Below are positions 43,178 to 50,235 of a stretch of 64,000 nucleotides of DNA, piece by piece; position 1 is the first letter of the stretch; every line of letters begins with the position of its first letter. The stretch is from assembly GCA_038530285.1 (NCBI GenBank), contig JBCBCY010000015.1, positions 1-64,000 of the forward strand, read 5' to 3'. The notes below the pieces were generated by a model. It made no database searches, was not told the origin of the DNA, and saw only the letters and a program-made list of their open reading frames with translations. Source of the stretch: JASJAR01 sp038530285 (lineage in GTDB: Bacteria; Pseudomonadota; Alphaproteobacteria; Rhodobacterales; Rhodobacteraceae). Made by a program: the position numbers and the translations under genes.

Positions 43178-43567
43178 TCAGTCCGCGACAAGCCCGGTGA
43201 CGCGTCCGTCTGCGCGTTTGAGTGTGACAAGACCGCCGCGTCTGGCTTCCACTGCAGCCCGGTAGACCCCGCCATCGCGGGTCAAAAAGGCGCCCTTTCG
43301 GTCAAGCGTGAAGCGATATTCTATGCCCGCCCCGGTGCGCCCGGCGGTGACGTCTGTTCTGGCGGGCAGGGCTTCAAACGCGTGGGTCAGACAGTCAAAG
43401 TCTATCTCGCCAAAGCGGATAAGGTTGGCTTTCAGGTGGTCCGCCAGCTTGTCCTCAAACGCGGGCTGAGACAGCACGCGGGTGGCGTCGCGCCCAAACG
43501 CGAGGCACTCGGCTTGCGCTGCGCTGGCCCACAGCGCCATCAAAAGTGCTAAACCAATGCGTCCCAC
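43178..43567 (-). CDS. small secreted hypothetical protein
   Basis: 129 aa. The GTG at 43567 with GGAGG six bases upstream begins a Sec signal peptide (VGRIGLALLMALWASAAQA). The mature protein has two cysteines (ECLAFG, FDCLTHAF) and a beta-rich C-terminus (GIEYRFTLDRKGAFLTRDGG). No family recognised. It lies upstream of the GAF gene on the same strand. Its start overlaps the 3' end of the Ser/Ala-repeat gene by 113 bp, probably because that gene has lost its original stop. Confidence 0.65.
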   Translation of the reverse strand: MGRIGLALLMALWASAAQAECLAFGRDATRVLSQPAFEDKLADHLKANLIRFGEIDFDCLTHAFEALPARTDVTAGRTGAGIEYRFTLDRKGAFLTRDGGVYRAAVEARRGGLVTLKRADGRVTGLVAD

Positions 43568-45212
43568 ACAAGGCCTCCAATTGGGCCGATACTCTCGTGT
43601 GTGTAACATGGCTTATGTGTAAGCGGGGCGCAATGTCGGGGCGGGGCGGCTCAGGTAGCCCGCATTGCTCCTCTTTAAGCAAGATTCCCAATAGTCGACC
43701 AAGAATGATAATTGCCTGCCAGAATCCGATTGTGACGCCTCCAGCAAGCCCTGCTAGTCGTGCTGCTTTCGCGTGTTTTGAGTCGAATAGTTCAGCGAGC
43801 TTTTCGACCCGCGTAGTATCCCTTGCGATTTGCCAAAGACGCGAGATCTGTCTGCGGAAAACGATCGAACGAAGTTCTTTTGCTGACCATTCGATATCAA
43901 GAAGCGACTTTTCTTGCGCTCCGTCGATTATCCTGCCGCGAAGAAGCTCTTCAATATCTTCATGGGTTGTCGCTGCTGCGCTGTCGTCCAGCACTTCAAT
44001 ACTGAGTTGAAGTGCGGCCCCAACGATTTCCACACTTTCTAAATCCGGAGCCTCGCTTGGTTTGTCGTACACACGTTCAAGTTCTGCTGCGACTGCGGGT
44101 TCCATGTCGCAAACGGTAGAGACACAGGCTGTCGTGGCTGCCTGCAGCAACCGAAAGGGCTCACTGTCTGGATATTCTCCGGTGTTGATCTGCCGCTCAA
44201 TGGATTGCGACACATCCCTTAAATCAAACGCCACACGTTCGGGATCGTCTGAATACTTCTTTACAAGACGCTTTATAATCCGGTGTTCGACCGTGCCCTC
44301 GGTCAGGCCATTATTGCCACCAATCGCGGTAAGGTCGTCCAAAGCATCATCCACGCGCGAAAGATGGAGTTCCAGGCGCTTGGCATTTGATGGGGCGGAA
44401 TGGCGTGCCGTATAGAGCAAGCGATCTTCATCGAGCGTCAGGCTTTCGTTGATCTTGCTTTGATCGCGCGCCCAATCCGCCTCAATCTCCGCGATCTTCT
44501 CAGCAACCGCTTCTGGCCCCGCCTCACAGACCTCGTTGTCGATCAGCGCCACCTCGCGCTGCAACTCCCAGGGCAAAGGCTTCCCGTTCAGCATCCCCTC
44601 GTACCAGCGCTGCCAAAACCCCCAGGTCTTTTCGTCCGCATCCCAAAACCCACTCAATACCGCATAGGGCTCTTGAAAAAACGCTGGAATGCCGCCGTCT
44701 GGCCAAAGCGGTTGGGTGAACACCTCAACGCCGTTCTTTTCCAGCGAAAGCGCGTCGACGGATGTGGCGGAGAATGCGGCGGAGGCGGATTTGGCGAAGA
44801 GGTCGGCGGCGGAGCGGGCGGAAAGGTCGGCGGCGGCGGCGGAGTTGGCGGAGAGTGCGGCGGCGGAGGCGGAGTTGCCGGGGTGGTTGGCAGCGGAGTG
44901 GGCGGAGCGAGCGGAGGCTTCGGCGGCGTCGCCGGAGAGTGCGGCGGAGAGGGCGTCGATGGAGCGAGCGGCGGAGTTGGCGGCGGAGCGGGCGTTTTCT
45001 ATAACCTCGGGGGTCGATCCCACAGCGGCGACTCCCGAGGTGAGCGTCGCACGAAGGACCCGTAGCGGCAAGGTTTCCATATCACTCTGCGACGCCCGGC
45101 CAATACCCGGCAAGCTGCGCAAGGCTGCCCGCGCAGCAAAGGCAACCACGATCTCGCGCGGTTTGTCCGTCAGCCAGGCCTCAGCACTTTTTCTATCCGT
45201 GATCTCAACCAC
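43455..45212 (-). CDS. large hypothetical protein with N-terminal Ser/Ala repeat
   Basis: 585 aa, no homologue recognised. Residues 70-150 are a low-complexity run of Ser-Ala units (SAANSAARS, ARSAHSAAN, SAADLSARSAADLFAKSAS), likely a long helix. Then come FWQRWYEGMLNGKPLPWELQREVALI, an acidic helical middle with DDLTAIGGNNGLTEGTVEHRIIKRL, and a hydrophobic segment LAGGVTIGFWQAIIILGRLLGILL near residue 510 that could be a membrane anchor. Codon and base use from 43640 to 44440 is clearly less GC-rich than in the neighbours, suggesting transfer. The last 60 residues overlap the secreted-protein gene and look non-native. Confidence 0.65.
   Translation of the reverse strand: MVEITDRKSAEAWLTDKPREIVVAFAARAALRSLPGIGRASQSDMETLPLRVLRATLTSGVAAVGSTPEVIENARSAANSAARSIDALSAALSGDAAEASARSAHSAANHPGNSASAAALSANSAAAADLSARSAADLFAKSASAAFSATSVDALSLEKNGVEVFTQPLWPDGGIPAFFQEPYAVLSGFWDADEKTWGFWQRWYEGMLNGKPLPWELQREVALIDNEVCEAGPEAVAEKIAEIEADWARDQSKINESLTLDEDRLLYTARHSAPSNAKRLELHLSRVDDALDDLTAIGGNNGLTEGTVEHRIIKRLVKKYSDDPERVAFDLRDVSQSIERQINTGEYPDSEPFRLLQAATTACVSTVCDMEPAVAAELERVYDKPSEAPDLESVEIVGAALQLSIEVLDDSAAATTHEDIEELLRGRIIDGAQEKSLLDIEWSAKELRSIVFRRQISRLWQIARDTTRVEKLAELFDSKHAKAARLAGLAGGVTIGFWQAIIILGRLLGILLKEEQCGLPEPPRPDIAPRLHISHVTHTRVSAQLEALCGTHWFSTFDGAVGQRSASRVPRVWARRHPRAVSARV
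44690..45010. repeat. GCG/GGA-type imperfect tandem repeat inside the Ser/Ala gene
   Basis: About 250 bases of short, purine-skewed units (GGCGGAG, GGCGGCG) on the plus strand that encode the Ser/Ala run on the minus strand. Such repeats can expand or contract by replication slippage. Confidence 0.6.
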
Positions 45213-45258
45213 GTCTCACCCCTCGACAACCCCCTAAAACCGCTCCATATCCCCAATC

Positions 45259-47058
45259 ATGACCGAGCTCTCGCGCATCCGCAACTTCTCCATCGTCGCC
45301 CATATCGACCATGGCAAATCCACCCTGGCAGATCGTCTGATCCAGGGCACCGGCACCGTGGCCGACCGCGATATGAAGGAACAGCTTCTCGACGCGATGG
45401 ATATCGAGCGCGAGCGCGGCATCACCATCAAGGCCAACACGGTGCGCATCGAATACCCAGCTGCCGATGGCCACACCTATATCCTCAACCTGATCGACAC
45501 GCCCGGCCACGTCGATTTCGCCTATGAGGTTTCGCGCTCCATGCAGGCCGTCGAAGGCTCGCTACTGGTGGTCGACAGCACGCAAGGGGTCGAAGCCCAG
45601 ACGCTCGCCAATGTCTATCAAGCCATCGACGCCGACCACGAAATCGTCCCCGTCCTGAACAAGATTGACCTGCCGGCCGCCGACCCAGACCGCGTCGCCG
45701 AGCAGATCGAAGACGTCATCGGCATCGATGCCACTGACGCCGTGCAAATCAGCGCCAAAACCGGCATCGGCATCCCGGACGTGCTGGAAGCCATCGTCAC
45801 CCGGTTGCCCGCGCCCAAAGGTGACGCCGACGCGCCGCTAAAGGCCATGCTGGTCGACAGTTGGTACGACCCCTATCTGGGCGTCGTCGTGTTGATCCGC
45901 GTGATCGACGGGCGCATCAAGAAGGGCGACAAAATCACCATGATGCAGACGGGGGCGAAATACGGCATCGACAAGCTCGCCGTCCTGCGCCCCGAAATGC
46001 AGGACATCCCCGAACTTGGCCCCGGCGAAATCGGCATCCTCACAGCCTCGATCAAACAGGTCCGCGACACGAAAGTCGGCGACACCATCACCCACGAAAA
46101 GGGCGGCACGTCTGACCCGCTGCCAGGCTTCGCGCCCTCGGTCCCGGTGGTGTTCTGCGGCCTCTTCCCGGTGGACTCAGCCCAATTCGAAGACCTCCGC
46201 GACGCGATCGAGAAACTGGCCCTCAACGATGCCTCCTTCACGTCGGAAATGGAAACCTCCGCCGCGCTGGGCTTCGGCTTCCGCTGCGGGTTCCTGGGCC
46301 TTTTGCACCTCGAAGTGATCCGCGACCGCATCGAACGCGAATACGACATCGACCTGATCACCACCGCGCCCAGCGTGATCTACAACGTCTATATGCGCGA
46401 CGGCGCCATGGTCGAGCTTCACAACCCCGCCGATATGCCTGACATGACCCATGTCGAACACCTCGAAGAGCCCCGCATCAAGGCCACCATCATGGTGCCC
46501 GACGAATATCTGGGCGATGTGCTGAAGCTCTGCCAGGACCGCCGGGGGATACAAGAAGACCTCACTTACGCCGGCACCCGCGCGATGGCGGTCTACGATC
46601 TGCCCCTCAATGAGGTCGTGTTTGACTTCTACGACCGGCTGAAATCCGTGACCAAGGGCTACGCCAGCTTTGACTATCAGATGGTCGGCTACCGGCAGGA
46701 CAATCTGGTGAAAATGTCGATCCTGGTGAACGACGAACCCGTCGATGCGCTGTCGATGATGGTCCACCGCGACCGGGCCGAAATGCGCGGCCGCGCCATG
46801 GTCGAAAAGCTGAAAGACCTGATCCCGCGTCATATGTTCAAAATCCCGATCCAGGCGGCGATTGGCGGGAAGGTGATCGCGCGCGAGACACTATCGGCTA
46901 TGCGCAAGGACGTGACCGCGAAATGCTACGGCGGCGATGCGACCCGGAAGAGGAAGCTTCTGGACAAGCAAAAAGCGGGTAAAAAGAAGATGCGCCAGTT
47001 CGGAAAGGTGGATATCCCGCAAGAGGCGTTTATCAATGCGCTTAAGATGGATGGTTGA
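45259..47058 (+). CDS. lepA: elongation factor 4 (LepA)
   Basis: Ribosome-associated GTPase of 599 aa, implicated in ribosome assembly and back-translocation. G1 AHIDHGKSTLADRL (residues 15-28), G2 ERGITIKANTVR, G3 DTPGHVDF, G4 NKIDLPAAD, then EF-G-like domains II, III and V and the LepA-specific C-terminal domain (KAGKKKMRQFGKVDIPQEAF). Only 46 bp separate it from the divergent Ser/Ala gene, so the promoters must overlap. Confidence 0.98.
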   Translation: MTELSRIRNFSIVAHIDHGKSTLADRLIQGTGTVADRDMKEQLLDAMDIERERGITIKANTVRIEYPAADGHTYILNLIDTPGHVDFAYEVSRSMQAVEGSLLVVDSTQGVEAQTLANVYQAIDADHEIVPVLNKIDLPAADPDRVAEQIEDVIGIDATDAVQISAKTGIGIPDVLEAIVTRLPAPKGDADAPLKAMLVDSWYDPYLGVVVLIRVIDGRIKKGDKITMMQTGAKYGIDKLAVLRPEMQDIPELGPGEIGILTASIKQVRDTKVGDTITHEKGGTSDPLPGFAPSVPVVFCGLFPVDSAQFEDLRDAIEKLALNDASFTSEMETSAALGFGFRCGFLGLLHLEVIRDRIEREYDIDLITTAPSVIYNVYMRDGAMVELHNPADMPDMTHVEHLEEPRIKATIMVPDEYLGDVLKLCQDRRGIQEDLTYAGTRAMAVYDLPLNEVVFDFYDRLKSVTKGYASFDYQMVGYRQDNLVKMSILVNDEPVDALSMMVHRDRAEMRGRAMVEKLKDLIPRHMFKIPIQAAIGGKVIARETLSAMRKDVTAKCYGGDATRKRKLLDKQKAGKKKMRQFGKVDIPQEAFINALKMDG

Positions 47059-47106
47059 ACCGGGCTATTGGCGGTGTCATTACTCTTGGCAGGATTGGCG
47101 TAAGGT

Positions 47107-47970
47107 ATGGAAACTTTTTTTGAAGAAGAAGACCGCGCGGTTCCGCCTAAATATCTCTATCACTATACAAACCTAGGCGGCACCATTGGAATTTTGACTA
47201 GTCGATCAATTTGGGCGACTGATTGCTTGGCCATGAATGATAGTCGCGAAGCAACCGAAGTGCTTCGCGTGCTAGAGCATACAATAGAGAACCAGTTCTT
47301 TCGGATAGGTGTAAAGGATCAAGGTTGGTTTCATTCGCTCGCAATTGAACTCAGAAAGGTGCAAGCGCTGCGAGGTTCATGCATTGTTTCATTCAGCGAA
47401 CATAGTGATGACTTGGCGCAATGGCGAGCCTACGGCGGCAATGGCGCTGGAGTTGCTATCGGAATTCTGAATTCTGCACTAAGTGATTTATCAAATAGGG
47501 TTGGTTTTCGCTTAGGCAAAGTCATTTATGACTTCGAGCACCAACGTAGAATATGCTGGCGATTCACTCGTTGGCTCTTCGAGAAATATGGAATCACTGA
47601 GAGAATTGATGAGTTTCCAGCTGCAATGCTTAAGGAAATAGGAGATTTTGTAAATTCAGACGGTCTCCTTATGAAGCACGATTCTTTCAAAAGCGAGGCG
47701 GAATGGAGAATAGTTCGAAACGTGCCTGATTTATATGATGTCGAGTGGGAGTATCGTGCATCGGACAATATGATTGCTCCCTACACTGTCATTCCGGCCG
47801 AACAAGATGTCTTTTGTGAGCAGCCGTTCGGTGGCGACTTGACTTACCAACTCGTCCTAGGTCCAACGTGCCGAAGGAACCCTACCTCATCGTGTTTACA
47901 AGCGTTGAATAAGAAGATTACGGGACATGGGATTGGCCAGACACTTTCCGCATCGCCCTACATTACCTAG
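47107..47970 (+). CDS. DUF2971 protein
   Basis: 287 aa. Family pattern: YLYHYTNLGGTIGILTSRSIWATD near the start, AMNDSREATE, and CIVSFSEHSDDLAQWRAYGGNGAGVAIGI. The middle is basic and the end has KSEAEWRIVRN. DUF2971 has no settled biochemical role; members often occur in genomic islands. The YHYT opening recalls ADP-ribosyltransferase-like families such as DarT, which is only a hint. Base composition is much lower in GC than lepA, pointing to recent gain. It lies 48 bp after lepA on the same strand. Confidence 0.88.
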   Translation: METFFEEEDRAVPPKYLYHYTNLGGTIGILTSRSIWATDCLAMNDSREATEVLRVLEHTIENQFFRIGVKDQGWFHSLAIELRKVQALRGSCIVSFSEHSDDLAQWRAYGGNGAGVAIGILNSALSDLSNRVGFRLGKVIYDFEHQRRICWRFTRWLFEKYGITERIDEFPAAMLKEIGDFVNSDGLLMKHDSFKSEAEWRIVRNVPDLYDVEWEYRASDNMIAPYTVIPAEQDVFCEQPFGGDLTYQLVLGPTCRRNPTSSCLQALNKKITGHGIGQTLSASPYIT

Positions 47971-47974
47971 CAAG

Positions 47975-48001
47975 CGTTGGGTGCGTGCTCGCACGCACCA
48001 T
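47975..48001 (-). repeat. REP-like hairpin, copy 1 (inverted relative to copy 2)
   Basis: Perfect 9-bp arms GGTGCGTGC and GCACGCACC around TC (47980-47999). Its reverse complement begins ATGGTGCGTG and ends CACGCACCCAACG, nearly the same as copy 2. Confidence 0.75.
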
Positions 48002-48031
48002 CCTTCGTCTCAACCCGCCATCCCCCCCCGA

Positions 48032-48058
48032 ATGGTGCGTGAAATCATGCACCCTACG
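48032..48058 (+). repeat. REP-like hairpin, copy 2, beside the RAYT remnant
   Basis: ATGGTGCGTG, AAAT loop, CATGCACCCTACG. Read on the minus strand it has GTAG in front of the hairpin, the tetranucleotide head typical of REPs recognised by RAYT transposases. It ends two bases from the RAYT stop codon. Confidence 0.75.
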
Positions 48059-48060
48059 CC

Positions 48061-48276
48061 TCACAACGCCAAATCCATCCCCGCCCTAAACCGCGTGTCA
48101 AAATGCACCGACGAATACGGCCAATCCACGGCCCGCTCCACGAACCCGTGCTTCACCGGGTTCATCCAACAATACCGCACATGTGCTGCGTAATCCGCCT
48201 CATCCCGGATGTGATGCTCCCAAAATCTGGGCTGCCACAGACCAACTTCACCTTTGCGCCGTAGGGCGGGGTTCAC
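48061..48276 (-). pseudogene. C-terminal remnant of a REP-associated tyrosine transposase (RAYT)
   Basis: 71 codons reading RRKGEVGLWQPRFWEHHIRDE, split here, then YCWMNPVKHGFVERAVDWPYSSVH. This is the C-terminal third of a RAYT/TnpA_REP protein (full length about 150-190 aa). The HUH and catalytic-Tyr N-terminal portion is missing, and the 5' end runs directly into a GTAG-headed hairpin and the stop of the DoxX gene. Inactive as it stands. Confidence 0.8.
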
Positions 48277-48279
48277 CCC
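48261..48279 (+). repeat. GTAG-headed hairpin at the truncated end of the RAYT remnant
   Basis: GTAGGGC followed by the hairpin GGGG-TTCA-CCCC (48268-48279). A REP-like unit different from copies 1 and 2; it marks the breakpoint of the RAYT gene. Confidence 0.5.
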
Positions 48280-48617
48280 ACGACACCGCCGCCCTTACGG
48301 CTGATGATCAGCCCGCAGCAGGCCAGCACCACAAATGCCGGGATGGCTTCGGAAATCGGTGTATGCATGATGTGATAATACACAGCCCCCACCATGATGA
48401 TCGCGATGCCGATGGCCGCCAGCATCGATGTCTTGCGCAGCCACAGCCCCACCGCCCCGGCGATCTCACAGACCCCGATGAACAGGGCAAACCACGCCGG
48501 CAGGCCCAGCGCGGCAAAGCTGGCTGTCGCCAGCGGGTTGCCTGTCAGTTTCATCACCCCGCCCGCCAGCATCACCAGCGTGACAATCGCCATTGCGGCC
48601 CAGGTTACATATTTCAT
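48273..48617 (-). CDS. DoxX family membrane protein
   Basis: 114 aa with four transmembrane helices: MKYVTWAAMAIVTLVMLAGGVMKL (first helix in part), GLPAWFALFIGVCEIAGAVGLWL, MLAAIGIAIIMVGAVYYHIM and FVVLACCGLIISR. The layout is that of DoxX-like proteins, often linked to redox or membrane quinone processes but mostly uncharacterised. The ATG at 48617 has AAGGG upstream. Its 3' end abuts the RAYT remnant. Confidence 0.85.
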   Translation of the reverse strand: MKYVTWAAMAIVTLVMLAGGVMKLTGNPLATASFAALGLPAWFALFIGVCEIAGAVGLWLRKTSMLAAIGIAIIMVGAVYYHIMHTPISEAIPAFVVLACCGLIISRKGGGVVG

Positions 48618-48698
48618 CGTGTCATCCCTTTTCGTTTGGGCCAGGCTAGCGCGATTGGTGGACATTGTCCCGCATAAATGCCCGCACATGGGATGTGC

Positions 48699-49097
48699 TT
48701 ATCGCCATATCTTTCGCCACCATCGCCGCTTGACCGGCGCGGGCCGATCCAGCGCCGAAAGATCAATCGCGATCTCGCCGCCGGGGATCGGCGTCTTGCC
48801 CGCTAGTGCCAGCGCTTCGCGTTCGGCCCGGCGGGTCATCTGTATTTTCAAAATCCCCTCGGCGGCCTCGGCGTTGGTTTTATAGTTTGCCATCCCCCAG
48901 ATGTACGCCTCTTTGCGTTTGCCGGTGCGCACATCCTCCATATCCTGGTCGGTCCAGATGCGCTTTAGCTCGGCCATCGACACCACCGCCGCGATGGGTC
49001 GGTCGTGCCGGGTCAGCACGCAATATTCGCGTGGGTTCTGCACCCGGGTGACAATCTCAGACAGGTGCTTTCGGGCGTTAGATGTGGAAATGCGCAT
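48699..49097 (-). CDS. Phd/YefM-type antitoxin with long C-terminus, no toxin partner seen
   Basis: 132 aa. The N-terminal MRISTSNARKHLSEIVTRVQNP and CVLTRHDRPIAAVVSMAELKRI form the Phd/YefM DNA-binding and dimerisation fold (first 50 residues). The rest is an unusual extension, helical then basic, ending APVKRRWWRKIWR. A toxin (Doc, YoeB, or PIN) would be expected next to it, but the flanking genes encode DoxX and a lipoprotein. Two TTTGTACAAA palindromes lie upstream. The ATG at 49097 is the start; the earlier in-frame start lies inside the operator. Confidence 0.85.
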   Translation of the reverse strand: MRISTSNARKHLSEIVTRVQNPREYCVLTRHDRPIAAVVSMAELKRIWTDQDMEDVRTGKRKEAYIWGMANYKTNAEAAEGILKIQMTRRAEREALALAGKTPIPGGEIAIDLSALDRPAPVKRRWWRKIWR

Positions 49098-49106
49098 GGG
49101 CGGACC

Positions 49107-49157
49107 TTTGTACAAAATGCGAAACAGGGTCCCTGAACCTGCTACAATTTGTACAAA
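49107..49157. promoter_or_regulatory. twin TGTACA-core palindromes (Phd/YefM-type operator)
   Basis: Two perfect copies of TTTGTACAAA at 49107-49116 and 49148-49157, centre to centre 41 bp (about four helical turns). Between them lies CAGGGTCCCTG (49125-49135), also symmetric. The YefM antitoxin family is known to bind TGTACA-core palindromes, so this is the likely autoregulation site of the downstream antitoxin gene. Confidence 0.7.
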
Positions 49158-49184
49158 ACCTGCCCTAACGGGGCGCGCGGTGGC

Positions 49185-49331
49185 CTAGAACAGCCCGTCG
49201 CCGCCCTGGTCCCGCTCGTTGATTTCGTCAACGGCAATCGCCGCACCGGCGCCCACGACCAATGGGGTCACACAGCCCGATGTCAGGCCGGCAAGACAAA
49301 GCAGAAGAACAGCAAGAGCAGGTCGTTTCAT
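49185..49331 (-). CDS. 48-residue lipoprotein
   Basis: MKRPALAVLLLCLAGLTSGC then VTPLVVGAGAAIAVDEINERDQGGDGLF. The lipobox LTSGC places the lipidated Cys at residue 20, leaving a 29-residue mature peptide with an Ala/Gly hydrophobic part and an acidic tail. AAGGA precedes the ATG by 8 nt. Such short lipoproteins are common near stress or envelope genes, but no function is known. It lies 87 bp upstream of the antitoxin gene, same strand. Confidence 0.65.
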   Translation of the reverse strand: MKRPALAVLLLCLAGLTSGCVTPLVVGAGAAIAVDEINERDQGGDGLF

Positions 49332-49559
49332 GGGGGTGTTCCTTTTACAGCCGTGGCCAGTCTAGCGGGGTGATTCCCGCGCGGAAAGCGGTTTACGGCC
49401 GAAACCGACGACATTTCCGTGACAATCCATGCTGCAGCGCCATCCTTCCAGAAGTGCTTTCATGCACTGCATAATTTGTAATCCTCCACAGGAAATCCCC
49501 AATTTAATTCAATAGGTTATCCCCAAGAAATTTTGCGGGAGACCACGATTTTTCTTGGC

Positions 49560-49925
49560 AACACGGGGCTTTGGTGTGACCTTTGGCCCATCGCAGCGGT
49601 TCATTGAAACGCGGCGGGCGCCAAAGGCCCCTAGGGCCGGACGCGAAGGGGAGGGTGCAAGCCCGAAGCGGAGCGGATGGTCGTGGGCGGAGACAAGATC
49701 ACCCTCGGGTGGGACAGTCGCCGGACACGGGACGACGGCGGGCAGACCGGGGCGGCAACACTCCGGTATGTCGCAGGTCGGGGACGCAAGAAACCGGCAG
49801 GCCGCGGGTGCCAGCGATGGCGCACGTATGTGGCTGAATTTCCTCGGGAATTCGACCAGGAAGACGTCAGGGGCGTCCCCCAGGGATGCATGCGAAGACC
49901 GCGTCTGAGCACCTGACGTCTTTTT
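49560..49925 (+). ncRNA. candidate structured RNA with terminator
   Basis: GC-rich segment of about 365 nt with several local helices: GTGCCA/TGGCGCAC (49808-49826 region), GAATTTCC/GGGAATTC, GGGG/CCCC, AGAC/GTCT. It ends in a closing stem AAGACGTCAGG (49861-49871) with CCTGACGTCTT (49912-49922) and a U-run. I checked for tmRNA tag codons, RNase P conserved regions and the SRP loop and did not find them. The identity is open. Confidence 0.4.
49861..49925 (+). terminator. terminator of the 49.6-49.9 kb RNA candidate
   Basis: Perfect 11-bp stem AAGACGTCAGG / CCTGACGTCTT closing a 40-nt loop that itself holds small hairpins, followed by TTTTT. Confidence 0.6.
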
Positions 49926-50017
49926 CCTGTTCTACGGGTGTTTAGAAAAGCGAACGGGGCTTCGCCTAGCAAAGCCCCGCTGTCAGCGTCCGCTGATGCA
50001 TGTGCCGCGTCTGCACC

Positions 50018-50034
50018 TGTGGATATGTGGATAA
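50018..50034 (-). promoter_or_regulatory. tandem DnaA-box matches
   Basis: TGTGGATAT (50018-50026) and TGTGGATAA (50026-50034); the second is the reverse complement of the consensus TTATCCACA, the first differs by one base. A related TTATCCCCA lies at 49517-49525. Confidence 0.45.
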
Positions 50035-50235
50035 CTGTGAGCGCTGGAAAGATCAACCATATCTGCCTGCAAATCGGTGCAACACCCCAATATTTGCCCG
50101 TCACCGCCCCGTCAGACGATCGTAGGCGGACCGCTCAACCCGCGCGCGGCGCTCGCCCGGATGCGTTGCAACCCCGCGTGATGCGCCAAGGTGGCGCCAC
50201 ATTTGCGGAGTAATCTGCGCGGTGGAGGTAAGCCT

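Larger units (their letters stand above)
49332..50235. other. 904-bp gap with AT-rich patch, structured-RNA candidate and DnaA-box matches
   Basis: No convincing protein: open frames of 79-117 codons between 49555 and 49916 are Arg/Gly-rich in all readings, as expected for a folded GC-rich RNA. The left part (49450-49560) is AT-rich with TTATCCCCA. The centre holds the RNA candidate (49560-49925). The right part has TGTGGATAT and TGTGGATAA (50018-50034) and the leader of the next small gene. Confidence 0.6.

Noticed and set aside
44400..45065. Plus-strand Gly-rich frames (GGGG-GVGG repeats)
   Set aside because: They are the other strand of the Ser/Ala repeat; a PE-PGRS-like look is an artefact of GGCGG units.
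48699..49331. Lipoprotein as the toxin of the Phd-type antitoxin
   Set aside because: It has a lipobox and no resemblance to Doc, YoeB or PIN toxins; the operator lies between the two genes.
49555..49916. Arg/Gly-rich small proteins in three overlapping frames
   Set aside because: All frames are equally open and low in hydrophobics, as in GC-rich structured RNA; no conserved start context.
49560..49925. tmRNA, RNase P RNA or SRP RNA
   Set aside because: No tag codons, no conserved P4-region sequence, no GGAAG-type SRP loop on either strand.
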